Shown here: piece after piece, positions 30,012 to 39,120 of the stretch
How the letters are laid out: every line of letters begins with the position of its first letter
Position numbering within the stretch: the stretch's first letter is position 1
Assembly (NCBI RefSeq): GCF_017875955.1
Contig: NZ_JAGINK010000001.1
Span: forward strand, 3,750,501 to 3,814,500
DNA: 64,000 nt
Direction: 5' to 3'
DNA from: Pseudomonas sp. BP8
Lineage (GTDB): Bacteria; Pseudomonadota; Gammaproteobacteria; Pseudomonadales; Pseudomonadaceae
Program-made: the position numbers and the translations under genes
The notes under the pieces: model-generated
The model's database searches: none
What the model saw: only the letters and a program-made list of their open reading frames with translations
Told to the model about the DNA's origin: nothing

Positions 30012-33000
30012 TCAGATTCGCCGCCGGGTGCCGAGGGTGGGGATGGTGGTCTGCGGGATCACTACCTGAACCTGCTCCAGCCGGGTATTGGCGGCCAGCC
30101 CCGCCAGGGTCGGCTGGCTGAACAGCGTGCGTGCATCGACATGCAACCCCGCCTGGCGCATGCGCGCCACCAAGCCCACCGCCAACAACGAATGCCCACC
30201 CAGCTCGAAGAAATTGTCATCGCGCCCGACCTGCTCGATCTTCAGCACCTGCGTCCAGATCTCGGCCAACGCTGTTTCCAGCGGGCCACGCGGCGCCTGA
30301 TACTCGCGGCTGATCACCGACTCGGCACCGGGTGCCGGCAAGGCCTGGCGATCGACCTTGCCATTCGCGCTCAAGGGCAGCTCAGCCAGGGCGACAAACG
30401 CCTGCGGCACCATGTACTCGGGCAAGCGCGCCAACAAATGGCTGCGCAGCACTTCAAGGGCCGGCGCTGCAGCGCGGTCACGGCAGGTGAAATAGGCCAC
30501 CAGCCGCTCTTCACGCATCACCACCACGCTCTGGCCGATGGCGGCATGCTCGGCCAGCAGCGCTTCGATCTCGCCCAGCTCGACCCGCAACCCTCGCAGC
30601 TTGACCTGGAAGTCGTTACGGCCGACAAATTCCAGTTCACCGTCCAGGCGATAGCGCACCAGGTCGCCGGTGCGATACAGCCGATCGCCGGGAACAAACG
30701 GGCTGGCGATGAAACGCTCGGCCTGCAACACCGGCAAGCCAAGATAGCCCCGCGCCACGCCAACACCGCCAATGTGCAACTGGCCGATGGCCCCCAACGG
30801 CACCGGTCGGTCGTGGGCATCGAGCACATACAGGCGGGTATTGCTGATCGGCCGGCCGATCGGTGGCGGCAGATCAGGCAGCGGCTCATGCGCATGCAGG
30901 GTCCACGCGGTGCTGTCCACCGTCGCCTCGGTCGGCCCATACACGTTGTGCAGACGCACGCCAGGTAAACGCTCACGCAGGCTGCGCACCAGCGCCAGGG
31001 TCAGCTCGCCGCCACCGCAGAAAATATCCTTCAGGCTGGTGCAGCGTTCGACGCCCGGCTCTTGTAGAAACTGATGGAGCAAGGCCGGCACGAACTTCAC
31101 CGTGCTCACCTGGCGGGCCTGGATCAGCTGCACCAGGTAGCCCGGATCGCGATGGCCATCAGGGCGCGCCAACACTAGCCGCATGCCCGCGACCAGCGGC
31201 CAGAACAACTCCCAGACCGAACCATCGAAGGTGAACGGCGCCCGTTGCAGCAAGGCATCACCGGGCTGCGGCGGGCAGATGATCGAGCCCCAGTGCATGA
31301 GGTTGCACAAGCCTCGATGCTCGATCATCACGCCTTTGGGGGTGCCCGTGGAGCCGGAGGTGTACATCACGTAGGCCAAATGCCCTGGGCCGAGGCCAGG
31401 CACACGCGGGTTGTTCTCGGAATAGCCGTCACAGGTGTCGTGGTCAAGATCGAGCAGCGCCGCCGCAGGGTGATCAAACAGGCCGCGGGTGGCGCCATGC
31501 ACCAGCACCAGCCGAGGCGCGCTGTCCTCGAGCATGAAGCGCAGACGATCGCTCGGATAGCTTGGGTCCAGCGGCACATAGGCGCCACCCGCCTTGAGGA
31601 TACCGAGCAGCGCGACGATCAACGACACGCCCCGTTCAACGCACACGGCGACCCGGGTATCGGCTTCGACACCCTGGGCGATGAGGTGATGGGCAAGGCG
31701 GTTGGCCTGGGCGTTGAGGGTCTGGTAATCGACACCGGTAATGTCGGTCTGCAGGGCGATCGCCTCGGGGGTACGCCGTACCTGGGCCTCGAACAGCGCT
31801 GGCAGAGTCTGCTCCAGCGGGCTTTGCCGGTCTGCATCGGGGTTGAAGTCGCCCAAAAGGCGCTGCAGTTCGTTGGCCGGTACGCTGCACAGCGCCTCCA
31901 GCGGCTTGCCGCCGCCTTGGCTGAGCGCATCGTTCAGCTGGCTCAACGCTGTACTCAGGTAGTCCATTACCCGTTCTGCGCCAATCGCACGCGGGGCTCG
32001 AACAGCCACCTGGATGCCGTGCTGGTGATCATCAACCGTCAGCACCAGCGCGTGGCTGAGGACTTCACTGGCTTCGACAAGTTGCACCCCTGGCAGCACC
32101 TCGGTTTCAAGCAAGGCGCAGGAGCGGAAGTTGATCAGGCTGTGGAACAGCGGTGTCCCTGTCGGCAAACCACTGCAACGCTGGGCCAGCAGCAACGGCG
32201 CGTCCTCGTGGGCGAGCAGCCCGGCCAAGCTTGTATGGGTCTCGCGTAACCCCTGAGCCACACTGCGCCGGGCCAGCTTTACCCGCAACGGCAGGCTGTT
32301 GATGAACATGCCCAGGGCGCGCTCTGCACCCCGGCCAGCCATCGCCCGCCCCAGCAGCACCGTGCCCAGGGTCACCTCGTCACGCCCGCACAAGGCACCC
32401 AGCACCTGCGCCCAGGCCAGATGGAACAGGCTGGCGAGGCTGACGCCCTGCTGCCGGACGTGCTCGCGCAGTTGCTCGGTGAGCGGCGCCGCCAGGCTGT
32501 GGCTGAGGGTCTGCAGGTCGCCGTCGTCGACCCGCACGCCGCCCAGGCCAGGGATCGGCGCAGGCGCCTCGACAGCGGCAAGCTGATCACGGAAGTAAGC
32601 ATCGTGCCGTGCCTGGCGATCGGCCGCCGTGCTCAGTGCAACGTACTCGCGGTAAGGCACCGACACGGGCAACTGCTCGCTGCGCCCGTGCATGAACGCC
32701 TCAAGCTCGCCGAGCAGCACCTGGATCGACACCGCATCGTTGATCAAATGATGGAAACGCAGCAAGCCCAGCCAGCGCCCTTCGCCGGGATCTTCGCTGC
32801 AGGCCAGCGCCATCATCGGCGCATGACGCAGGTCGAGCGGCGTCTGGGCGGGGTCGAAGTGGCTGCGCAACTGCGCCGCAACGTCAGTCACAGCCGGCTC
32901 GCAGTGCAGTGTCTGCACATCCATGCGGGCCTCGCGCCAGACCACCTGCTGGGGCTGCTCGAGATCTTCCCAGGCCAGGCTGGTGCGCAGGATGTCATGC

Positions 33001-33280
33001 CGCTCGATCACCCGTTGCAAGGCATCGGCAAAGGCCAGCAACTGCTCGTGGCTGGCAAAGGCAAACAGCGCCTGCTGTTGATAGGTATCGCGCAGGTCAG
33101 TGACATGGTGGTACAGCAGGCCTTGCTGCAACGGCGCCAGGGGGTAGATCTCCTGCACATTGGCCGCCCCGCCGGGCACGCTGGCAACGATACGTTCGAT
33201 GGCTGCTTGATCCAGGTCGGTCAATACCAGCATCTGCGGCGTGATGCGCTGGCAGCCGGGGGGAATGCGATTGGCCGGCA
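30012..33280 (-). other. NRPS module 2: dual C/E-A(Glu/Gln)-T
   Basis: The C domain starts after the IYPLAPLQ motif (near 33165) and has HHLINDAVS. The A pocket reads D-G-W-K-F-G-V-V-D-K, a Gly/Lys variant of the Gln code; Glu is expected if the product is putisolvin. The T-domain serine is at 30189-30191. Boundaries are approximate. Confidence 0.75.
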
Positions 33281-36200
33281 CGCCCGGCGCCTGAGCTGAC
33301 ACCACGGCAGCGGCAAGGCTGGCCAGGGTCGGCTGGCCGAACAGCACCTGTGCGTCGGCCTGCAGGCCCTGCTCGCGCATGCGTGCGATCAGTTGCACAG
33401 CCAGCAGCGAATGGCCGCCGAGTTCGAAGAAGTGGTCCTGGCGCCCTACCCGTTCCACCTGCAGCAGCTCGGCCCACAGCGCCGCCAAGCGCTGTTCGAT
33501 ATCGCCCTCGGGCGCCTCATGAACGCGCTGCACCAATGCCTCGCTGCCGGCGGCCGGCAAGGCGCGGCGGTCAAGCTTGCCGTTGGCCGTGAGCGGCCAG
33601 GCGCTCAGGCGGACATACGCCACCGGCAGCAATGCCGCTGGCAAGCGGCTGCGCAAGTGCTCATGCAATTGCAACGGCGTCACTGCAGGCTCGCCGATGA
33701 ACCACGCCTGCAACTGGCCTTCGCGCAGCAACACCACGCACTCGCGCAGCGCCGGATGGCTGGCCAGCGCCGCCTCGATTTCGGCCAGCTCGACGCGCAC
33801 ACCGCGAATTTTCACCTGATCGTCATTGCGCCCGAGGTACTCCAGGGTACCGTCGGCCAGCCAGCGCACCAGGTCACCGCTGCGGTACATGCGCGCCCCG
33901 GCTGCCGGGTTGAACGGGTCGTAGAGAAAACGCTCGGCGGTCATCTGCGCCCGGTTCAGGTAGCCGCGCGCCACACCGGCACCGCCGACGTAGAGCTCGC
34001 CCGTGGCGCCGACAGGCAGCAGCTGCTGCTGCTCGTCGAGCACGTACAGGCGGGTATTGGCCACCGGCCGGCCGATATGCAACGGGCCGCCCGCCTCGAC
34101 TGCGCCGGAGCTGGCCACCACGGTTGCTTCGGTCGGGCCGTAGTTGTTGATCACCCGGTAACTGCGCTCACGGGCCAGCCGCCGCAGACGGTCGCCGCCG
34201 ACCAGCAGGGTTTGCAGGGTGGGATGCGGCGTGCCTTGGGCAAAGGCGTGCTCGGCCACCGGGGTCGGCAGGAAGCTGACGTCGAGCGGCTGTGCCCGCC
34301 ACCACCGGAGCAGGCCGTCGATGTCTTCGGCGCCCTCGCGCGCCGGCGCCAGGTGCAGGGTGGCGCCACTGCTCAGGGCAGGCCAGAGTTCCCAGGCCAT
34401 GGCATCGAAGCCCACCCCGGCGAGGCACGATTGCTGGCGGCCTGGGCGCAGATCGAAGGTATCGCAGTGCCAGTCGATCAGGTTGGCCAGGGTCCGGTGC
34501 TCGACCATGACGCCTTTCGGTTGACCGGTGGAACCGGAGGTGTAGATGACGTAGGCCAGGTTGTGTGGCGAACGCTGGCTGGCCACCGGCCGCGCGGCAG
34601 GCGTTGTCCAGTCGAACAGGTCCAGCTCGATCTGCGGCAGGTCGTGGGCCGGCAAACGTGCAACCAGGTCAGACTGGACCAGCACCACCCGTGGCGCGCT
34701 GTCCTCCAGCAGGTAGGCGAGGCGCTCGCGCGGGTGCGCCGGGTCGATCGGCACATAGGCGCCACCGGCCTTGAGTACCGCGAGCAAGCCGACCACGGTA
34801 TCCAGGCCTCGGCGGGCGACTACTGCCACCCGCTGATCAGCGCTCACGCCCGCGGCGGCAAGGCGCTGGGCGAGCACATCAGCGCGGCGGTTGAGCTCGC
34901 CGTAACTCAGGCTGCGCCCCTCCTGCACCAATGCCAGCGCCTGCGGCCGAACCTTGGCCTGGGCTTCGATGCGCCGATGAATCAGTTGTTCTGCCCCACC
35001 GGGCACGGCGGTGTCGTTCCAGCGCTGCAACAGCGCGTGCTCGCCAGCCGTCAGCACGTCGAACTCGCCGATGCCCAGCGCGGGCTGGCGCAAGCCCTGC
35101 TCCAGCACATGCAGCAGGCGCGCCGCCAGCGCCTCGACCTCGGGCTGGCTGAACCAGGCGCGGTTGTACACCAGGTGCAGGCAGGCCTTGGCGCTCTGGC
35201 TGTTGCTGCGCAGGTGCACGGTCAGTGGGGTTGGCTCATGGCTGTTGCAGACCATCACGGTCTGCGCGGGGATGTCGCCAAAGCGCAAGTCGTTACCATC
35301 TTCTTCGTAAGAGACCACCACCTCGAACAGTTGCGCACGCTCTTCGCGCAATGCCCCTAGGCTGCGGTTGAGTTCGCTCAGGGCGAAACGCTGGTGGCGA
35401 AAGTCCTGCTTGAGCGCGTCGCGAATGCCGCGCACCAGTTCGGCAAACGACTGGCTACGGCCAAAGTCCATGCGCAGGGCACTGACCTGGGTAAACAGTC
35501 CCAGGGTCGCCTTGAAGCGCGCGTTGCTACGGTTGCGCACCGGCAGGCCGACGATCCATTCATCACGCTGCCAAGTCCGTGCGCAACACACATGCAAGGC
35601 AGCCAGCAGCACATGAAAGGCAGAGGACTGCAGCTCGCCGGCCAATTGCTGCATGCGTGCCAACAGCGCGCTGTCGAATGGCTGCTCCAGCGCGCCACTG
35701 GGTGCACCGGCCAGGGCCGTGTCGCGTTCGCGCGGGCGCAGCAAGGCATCGGGCAACTGCTGGTACTTGGCCAGCCAGTAATCGCGGTCACGGGCCTGGC
35801 GCGATGAGCGTTGGTACGCGTTGTCGTCGTCGATAAACGCACGGTAGGACGGCGCCTCGTCGGGCAACGGCAGGCCCTGTTCGAGCAGGCGGTAATAGTC
35901 GGCGACCTGTTTGAACAACTGATCGACGCCCCAACCGTCGAGTATCAGATGGTGGGCCTGAACGGCGAACAGGTAAGCCGAGTCGGCAACACGGATCAGC
36001 ATCGCCCGCCATAAAGGGCTGCAATCCAGGGCACTGTTGTCCAGGTCATAGCGCCGTTGCATCTGCGTGTTCAGCAATGCCTGCGCGGCGGCGCGCGGAT
36101 CGGGGTTATCCCGCACATCCCATTCAGGCAGCTCGACCGCCATTGCCGTTGCAAAATACTGGCGGGGCAGCCCGCTCTCCTCGATGGCCGCGACCAGCAC

Positions 36201-36386
36201 GGTGCGCAGGGCGTCGTGCTGGCTCTGCAGATGCTCCAGCGCCTGTCGCAGCCGTGCTACCTCCACGCCGCCGTCCAGCTCGACATAGGCGCCGATGTTG
36301 TACAGCGGCGAGTCGCCGTGGCTGATCTGGTCCAGCCAGATGTCACGCTGGGCTGTGGTCAGGGCAAATGTTTCGGCAACAGGCAT
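30012..36386 (-). CDS. psoA: Putisolvin-type NRPS, initiating two-module synthetase (PsoA-like)
   Basis: Initiation synthetase, 2124 residues. The ATG at 36386 is preceded by AAGGA eleven bases upstream. It begins directly with a C-starter domain (HHLILDGWG motif, with AQRDIWLDQ near the N terminus), which condenses a fatty acyl-CoA with residue 1. Order: C-starter, A (DAWFLGNVVK, Leu), T (Ser993), dual C/E, A (DGWKFGVVDK, closest to Glu/Gln pockets), T (Ser2066). The second C domain has HHLINDAVS, so Ala follows the catalytic Asp. No C-terminal thioesterase is present; the chain must pass to the docking domain of the next synthetase. The start codon faces a divergent LuxR regulator across about 410 bp, the usual layout of Pseudomonas lipopeptide loci. 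Confidence 0.95.
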   Translation of the reverse strand: MPVAETFALTTAQRDIWLDQISHGDSPLYNIGAYVELDGGVEVARLRQALEHLQSQHDALRTVLVAAIEESGLPRQYFATAMAVELPEWDVRDNPDPRAAAQALLNTQMQRRYDLDNSALDCSPLWRAMLIRVADSAYLFAVQAHHLILDGWGVDQLFKQVADYYRLLEQGLPLPDEAPSYRAFIDDDNAYQRSSRQARDRDYWLAKYQQLPDALLRPRERDTALAGAPSGALEQPFDSALLARMQQLAGELQSSAFHVLLAALHVCCARTWQRDEWIVGLPVRNRSNARFKATLGLFTQVSALRMDFGRSQSFAELVRGIRDALKQDFRHQRFALSELNRSLGALREERAQLFEVVVSYEEDGNDLRFGDIPAQTVMVCNSHEPTPLTVHLRSNSQSAKACLHLVYNRAWFSQPEVEALAARLLHVLEQGLRQPALGIGEFDVLTAGEHALLQRWNDTAVPGGAEQLIHRRIEAQAKVRPQALALVQEGRSLSYGELNRRADVLAQRLAAAGVSADQRVAVVARRGLDTVVGLLAVLKAGGAYVPIDPAHPRERLAYLLEDSAPRVVLVQSDLVARLPAHDLPQIELDLFDWTTPAARPVASQRSPHNLAYVIYTSGSTGQPKGVMVEHRTLANLIDWHCDTFDLRPGRQQSCLAGVGFDAMAWELWPALSSGATLHLAPAREGAEDIDGLLRWWRAQPLDVSFLPTPVAEHAFAQGTPHPTLQTLLVGGDRLRRLARERSYRVINNYGPTEATVVASSGAVEAGGPLHIGRPVANTRLYVLDEQQQLLPVGATGELYVGGAGVARGYLNRAQMTAERFLYDPFNPAAGARMYRSGDLVRWLADGTLEYLGRNDDQVKIRGVRVELAEIEAALASHPALRECVVLLREGQLQAWFIGEPAVTPLQLHEHLRSRLPAALLPVAYVRLSAWPLTANGKLDRRALPAAGSEALVQRVHEAPEGDIEQRLAALWAELLQVERVGRQDHFFELGGHSLLAVQLIARMREQGLQADAQVLFGQPTLASLAAAVVSAQAPGVPANRIPPGCQRITPQMLVLTDLDQAAIERIVASVPGGAANVQEIYPLAPLQQGLLYHHVTDLRDTYQQQALFAFASHEQLLAFADALQRVIERHDILRTSLAWEDLEQPQQVVWREARMDVQTLHCEPAVTDVAAQLRSHFDPAQTPLDLRHAPMMALACSEDPGEGRWLGLLRFHHLINDAVSIQVLLGELEAFMHGRSEQLPVSVPYREYVALSTAADRQARHDAYFRDQLAAVEAPAPIPGLGGVRVDDGDLQTLSHSLAAPLTEQLREHVRQQGVSLASLFHLAWAQVLGALCGRDEVTLGTVLLGRAMAGRGAERALGMFINSLPLRVKLARRSVAQGLRETHTSLAGLLAHEDAPLLLAQRCSGLPTGTPLFHSLINFRSCALLETEVLPGVQLVEASEVLSHALVLTVDDHQHGIQVAVRAPRAIGAERVMDYLSTALSQLNDALSQGGGKPLEALCSVPANELQRLLGDFNPDADRQSPLEQTLPALFEAQVRRTPEAIALQTDITGVDYQTLNAQANRLAHHLIAQGVEADTRVAVCVERGVSLIVALLGILKAGGAYVPLDPSYPSDRLRFMLEDSAPRLVLVHGATRGLFDHPAAALLDLDHDTCDGYSENNPRVPGLGPGHLAYVMYTSGSTGTPKGVMIEHRGLCNLMHWGSIICPPQPGDALLQRAPFTFDGSVWELFWPLVAGMRLVLARPDGHRDPGYLVQLIQARQVSTVKFVPALLHQFLQEPGVERCTSLKDIFCGGGELTLALVRSLRERLPGVRLHNVYGPTEATVDSTAWTLHAHEPLPDLPPPIGRPISNTRLYVLDAHDRPVPLGAIGQLHIGGVGVARGYLGLPVLQAERFIASPFVPGDRLYRTGDLVRYRLDGELEFVGRNDFQVKLRGLRVELGEIEALLAEHAAIGQSVVVMREERLVAYFTCRDRAAAPALEVLRSHLLARLPEYMVPQAFVALAELPLSANGKVDRQALPAPGAESVISREYQAPRGPLETALAEIWTQVLKIEQVGRDDNFFELGGHSLLAVGLVARMRQAGLHVDARTLFSQPTLAGLAANTRLEQVQVVIPQTTIPTLGTRRRI
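33280..36386 (-). other. NRPS module 1: C-starter-A(Leu)-T
   Basis: Lipo-initiation module. Pocket residues read by aligning FDAMAWE, the SFLPTPV strand, LLVGGD, NNYGPTE and TVVAS to PheA give DAWFLGNVVK (Leu). The T-domain serine codon is at 33408-33410. Boundaries are approximate. Confidence 0.85.
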
Positions 36387-36797
36387 GGCTTGGCAGGTCC
36401 TTCAGATTGATCATCCGCGGATTCAAGCACCCTCACCGGAGCCTGTATGGCCCCCGAAACCCGGACAGTTCACGGCTCAATCAACGAGCACTTAAAAACG
36501 TGTAAGCGATCTGCCATAGGCCAGCAGCGGGCGTGGCTTACGCGGGGCAGGATCGGCGCTGAACGGCTGTGAACGTTCGCCTTTCTGACGTCAATTGGCT
36601 GGCAACCCGCTGTCGCGAAGCCGTGCGCCCTACTTTTCTGCGTACCCCATCGCACCTGATTACTGGCATTTTCTGTCCCCGATTTCCATTACAGACGTCG
36701 GACCAGGCGCCGAGCTTGAATGGCGCTACCCCATTCCCAGGAGACTCGACCGCGAGACCGCCCACCGTAACGCCCAGAATCAAGGATGATGACCCCG
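36387..36797. promoter_or_regulatory. Divergent psoA / luxR intergenic regulatory region
   Basis: About 410 bp between the two divergent starts, with no credible gene. It should hold both promoters. The best dyad I see is CTGCCATAGGCCAG at 36511-36524 (10 of 14 positions symmetric), 125 bp upstream of the psoA ATG, a plausible but unproven LuxR-type site. A perfect 10-bp palindrome ATCCGCGGAT lies at 36413-36422 in the probable psoA leader. I could not place convincing -35/-10 boxes. Confidence 0.45.
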
Positions 36798-37580
36798 ATG
36801 AAGCTGAACGACAGCCTCGCACACCGCCACGACCCACACCTCTATCTGCAATTGGGCGAACTGATTGCCAGTACCGGCGATGAGCGCTTTGCCGAACAGA
36901 TGCTGCGCCTGGTCGATGCCCAAGTGCCGATCCACCGGCTTGACCTCAGCGAATGGACCCTCGACCCGCGCCAGGCCAGCGTCAGCCGCATCAAGCTGCT
37001 GGGCAGGGCCGGCCTGGCCCCGGAGGCGCCGACCGCCAATACGCTGCGCCTTCCTCTATTGCAAAGCATCATGCAGATGAAGGACCCGCTGCTGATCCAG
37101 TTCAAGGCCCCCGTTGATCCCGAGCACGCCCGCCAGAGCGCCCACCAGTGTCATCTGGTATCGCGCAGCCGTGATCGGCGCTGGGTTATCTGCTTCCACC
37201 GCTTGCCCAACCAACGGGCGTTTTCCCTGAGCGAACTGTCGCTGCTCAAGAGCTTGTCCGATACCTTGCTGCCGCTGGTAGAACACCATGGTCAGATTCT
37301 TGGGCACAGCGTTGTCGCAGACGCGGGAGATGATCTGCCAGTGCTGGAAAGCAGCTCCTTGCGCCACGCCTTCGGCAAGCGCCTGGTACTGGAGGCCATC
37401 AGCCTGTCGGCGCGGGAGCAGGAGGTGTGCCTGGGCTTGCTCACGGGCGGCACAGTGCCGCAACTGGCGCAGCAGCTGAACGTCAAGAACAGCTCGGTAG
37501 AAACCTACCTCAAACGTGCCACCGCCAAGCTCGGCGTGAGTGGCCGCCATGGCCTGGCCAAATGGATGGCCGGCGCCTGA
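36798..37580 (+). CDS. psoR: LuxR-type regulator of lipopeptide synthesis (PsoR-like)
   Basis: Transcription factor of 260 residues with a C-terminal LuxR/GerE helix-turn-helix: the segment from LSAREQEV through VKNSSVETYLKRATAKLGV is the conserved fold (about residues 195-255). The N-terminal 180 residues have no autoinducer-domain motif that I recognise, as is usual for lipopeptide-cluster LuxR proteins. I prefer ATG 36798 because AAGGA at 36782-36786 lies 11 bases upstream; ATGs at 36786 and 36789 would overlap or touch that site. It is transcribed away from psoA and is followed after 19 bp by the efflux gene, probably as one operon. Position and family point to activation of the synthetase genes. 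Confidence 0.88.
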   Translation: MKLNDSLAHRHDPHLYLQLGELIASTGDERFAEQMLRLVDAQVPIHRLDLSEWTLDPRQASVSRIKLLGRAGLAPEAPTANTLRLPLLQSIMQMKDPLLIQFKAPVDPEHARQSAHQCHLVSRSRDRRWVICFHRLPNQRAFSLSELSLLKSLSDTLLPLVEHHGQILGHSVVADAGDDLPVLESSSLRHAFGKRLVLEAISLSAREQEVCLGLLTGGTVPQLAQQLNVKNSSVETYLKRATAKLGVSGRHGLAKWMAGA

Positions 37581-37599
37581 ATCTGCAAGGGAAACGCTG

Positions 37600-39012
37600 A
37601 TGCGCAGATGTACCCAGGTCGTGCTCGCCGTGTGCCTGAGCGGCTGCAGCCTCACGCCGGACTACCAGCGCCCTGTCGCGCCGGTCGCTGACAACTACCC
37701 GCAAGGCCCGGCCTACAACGCCCAATCGACGCGCGGCGCAGTCCCCGACGATTGGCGCGAGGTGTTCAGCGACCCTGCCTTGCGGCAACTGATCGATACC
37801 GCCCTGAGCAATAACCGCGACCTGCGGGTAGCGGCGCTGAACGTCGAGGCCTATCGCGCGCAATACCGTATCCAGCGCGCCGAATTACTGCCCAAGGTTG
37901 GCCTGGATGGCTCCGGCGAGCGCCAGTATGTGCCGCGTAACACCACCGGTAACGGTGAGGGGGTGATCAGCTCGAGCTATGCCACGACCCTGGGCATCAG
38001 CGCCTATGAGCTGGATGTCTTTGGCCGGGTGCGCAGCCTCAGCGACCAGGCGCTGATGACCTATCTGTCCAGTGACCAGGCCCGACGCAGCGTGCAGCTC
38101 AGCCTGGTGGCCAGCGTCGCCAACGCCTACCTGACCTGGCGCGCCGATCAGGAGCTGCTGGAGGTGGCCTTGCGTACCCTGCAAGCTGACCAGCAGAGCT
38201 TGCGCCTGACCATTGGCCAGCGCCGGGTGGGCAGCGTTTCGGCACTGGACCAGATCCAGGCGCGCACCAGCGTCGACAGTACCCGCGCCGCCGTAGCGCG
38301 CTACCGCCGTCAGGTCGCCCAGGACCGCAACAGCTTGAGCCTGCTGCTAGGTGCACGCTTGCCGGATGATCTGCACGCCATACCGCTGGCCAGCGATCAG
38401 ATCGCGCAGTTGCCCGCCGGCCTGCCTTCGGCACTGCTGCAGCGTCGGCCAGACGTCCTCCAGGCGGAATACGACCTGCTGGCTGCCAATGCCAGCATCG
38501 GCGCGGCGCGCGCGGCGTTTTTCCCCAGTATCAACCTGACCGCCAATGCCGGTACGACCAGCCCCGAGCTGTCCGGGCTGTTCAAGGCAGGCTCCGGCAC
38601 ATGGCTGTTCCAGCCGCAGATCAACCTGCCGATCTTCAACGCCGGTAGCCTGCGGGCAAGTCTCGACTACGCGCGTCTGCAAAAAGACATCCAAGTTGCG
38701 CAATACGAGAAGGCCGTACAGGCCGCTTTTCAGGAGGTTGCCGATGGGCTCGCCGCGCGCGCTACCTATCAACGCCAGGTGCAGGCGCAGCGCGACCTGC
38801 TGGCATCGACCCAGCGGTACTACGACCTGGCTAACAATCGCTACCGCAGTGGGGTTGATAGCAGCCTGACCTTTCTCGACGCCCAGCGCTCGCTGTTCAG
38901 TGCCCAGCAAGGGTTGATCAATGATCGACTGGCGCAATTGGTGGCGGAAGTCAACCTGTATGCGGCGTTGGGCGGCGGTTGGCGCGAGGTGCCGCAGGCT
39001 GCTGCGCGCTGA
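37600..39012 (+). CDS. NodT/OprM-family outer-membrane efflux lipoprotein
   Basis: Outer-membrane channel subunit of a tripartite exporter, 470 residues. It has a lipoprotein signal with lipobox LSGC (Cys near residue 18) followed by the SLTPDYQRP start typical of the NodT/OprM family, and two related outer-membrane efflux repeats (the second including LLQRRPDVLQAEYDL and FFPSINLTANAG). AAGGG eight bases before the ATG supports the start; the upstream in-frame ATG at 37540 lies inside the regulator gene. Being 19 bp downstream of the LuxR gene, it most likely exports the lipopeptide together with a MacAB-like pump, which would be expected beyond the other end of the cluster. Confidence 0.9.
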   Translation: MRRCTQVVLAVCLSGCSLTPDYQRPVAPVADNYPQGPAYNAQSTRGAVPDDWREVFSDPALRQLIDTALSNNRDLRVAALNVEAYRAQYRIQRAELLPKVGLDGSGERQYVPRNTTGNGEGVISSSYATTLGISAYELDVFGRVRSLSDQALMTYLSSDQARRSVQLSLVASVANAYLTWRADQELLEVALRTLQADQQSLRLTIGQRRVGSVSALDQIQARTSVDSTRAAVARYRRQVAQDRNSLSLLLGARLPDDLHAIPLASDQIAQLPAGLPSALLQRRPDVLQAEYDLLAANASIGAARAAFFPSINLTANAGTTSPELSGLFKAGSGTWLFQPQINLPIFNAGSLRASLDYARLQKDIQVAQYEKAVQAAFQEVADGLAARATYQRQVQAQRDLLASTQRYYDLANNRYRSGVDSSLTFLDAQRSLFSAQQGLINDRLAQLVAEVNLYAALGGGWREVPQAAAR

Positions 39013-39051
39013 GCCGAGCACCAGGTGATAGCATGACAAACGCAACCGAAC

Positions 39052-39086
39052 CCTGTAGGAGCGGGCTTGCCCCGCGAAGAGGCCCG
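39052..39086. repeat. Single REP unit (TGTAGGAGCGGGCTTGCC family)
   Basis: CCTGTAGGAGCGGGCTTGCCCCGCGAAGAGGCC, a P. putida-type REP with an internal GCGGG...CCCGC stem, between the efflux gene and the nucleotidyltransferase gene. Confidence 0.85.
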
Positions 39087-39120
39087 TTATGACACAACCC
39101 CACTGCACAGAGACCCAACC

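Noticed and set aside
36715..36734. CTTGAA...CCCCAT resembling a heat-shock sigma-32 promoter upstream of luxR, attractive because DnaK affects putisolvin synthesis
   Set aside because: The spacing between the two boxes is 8 bases, well short of the 13-17 required.
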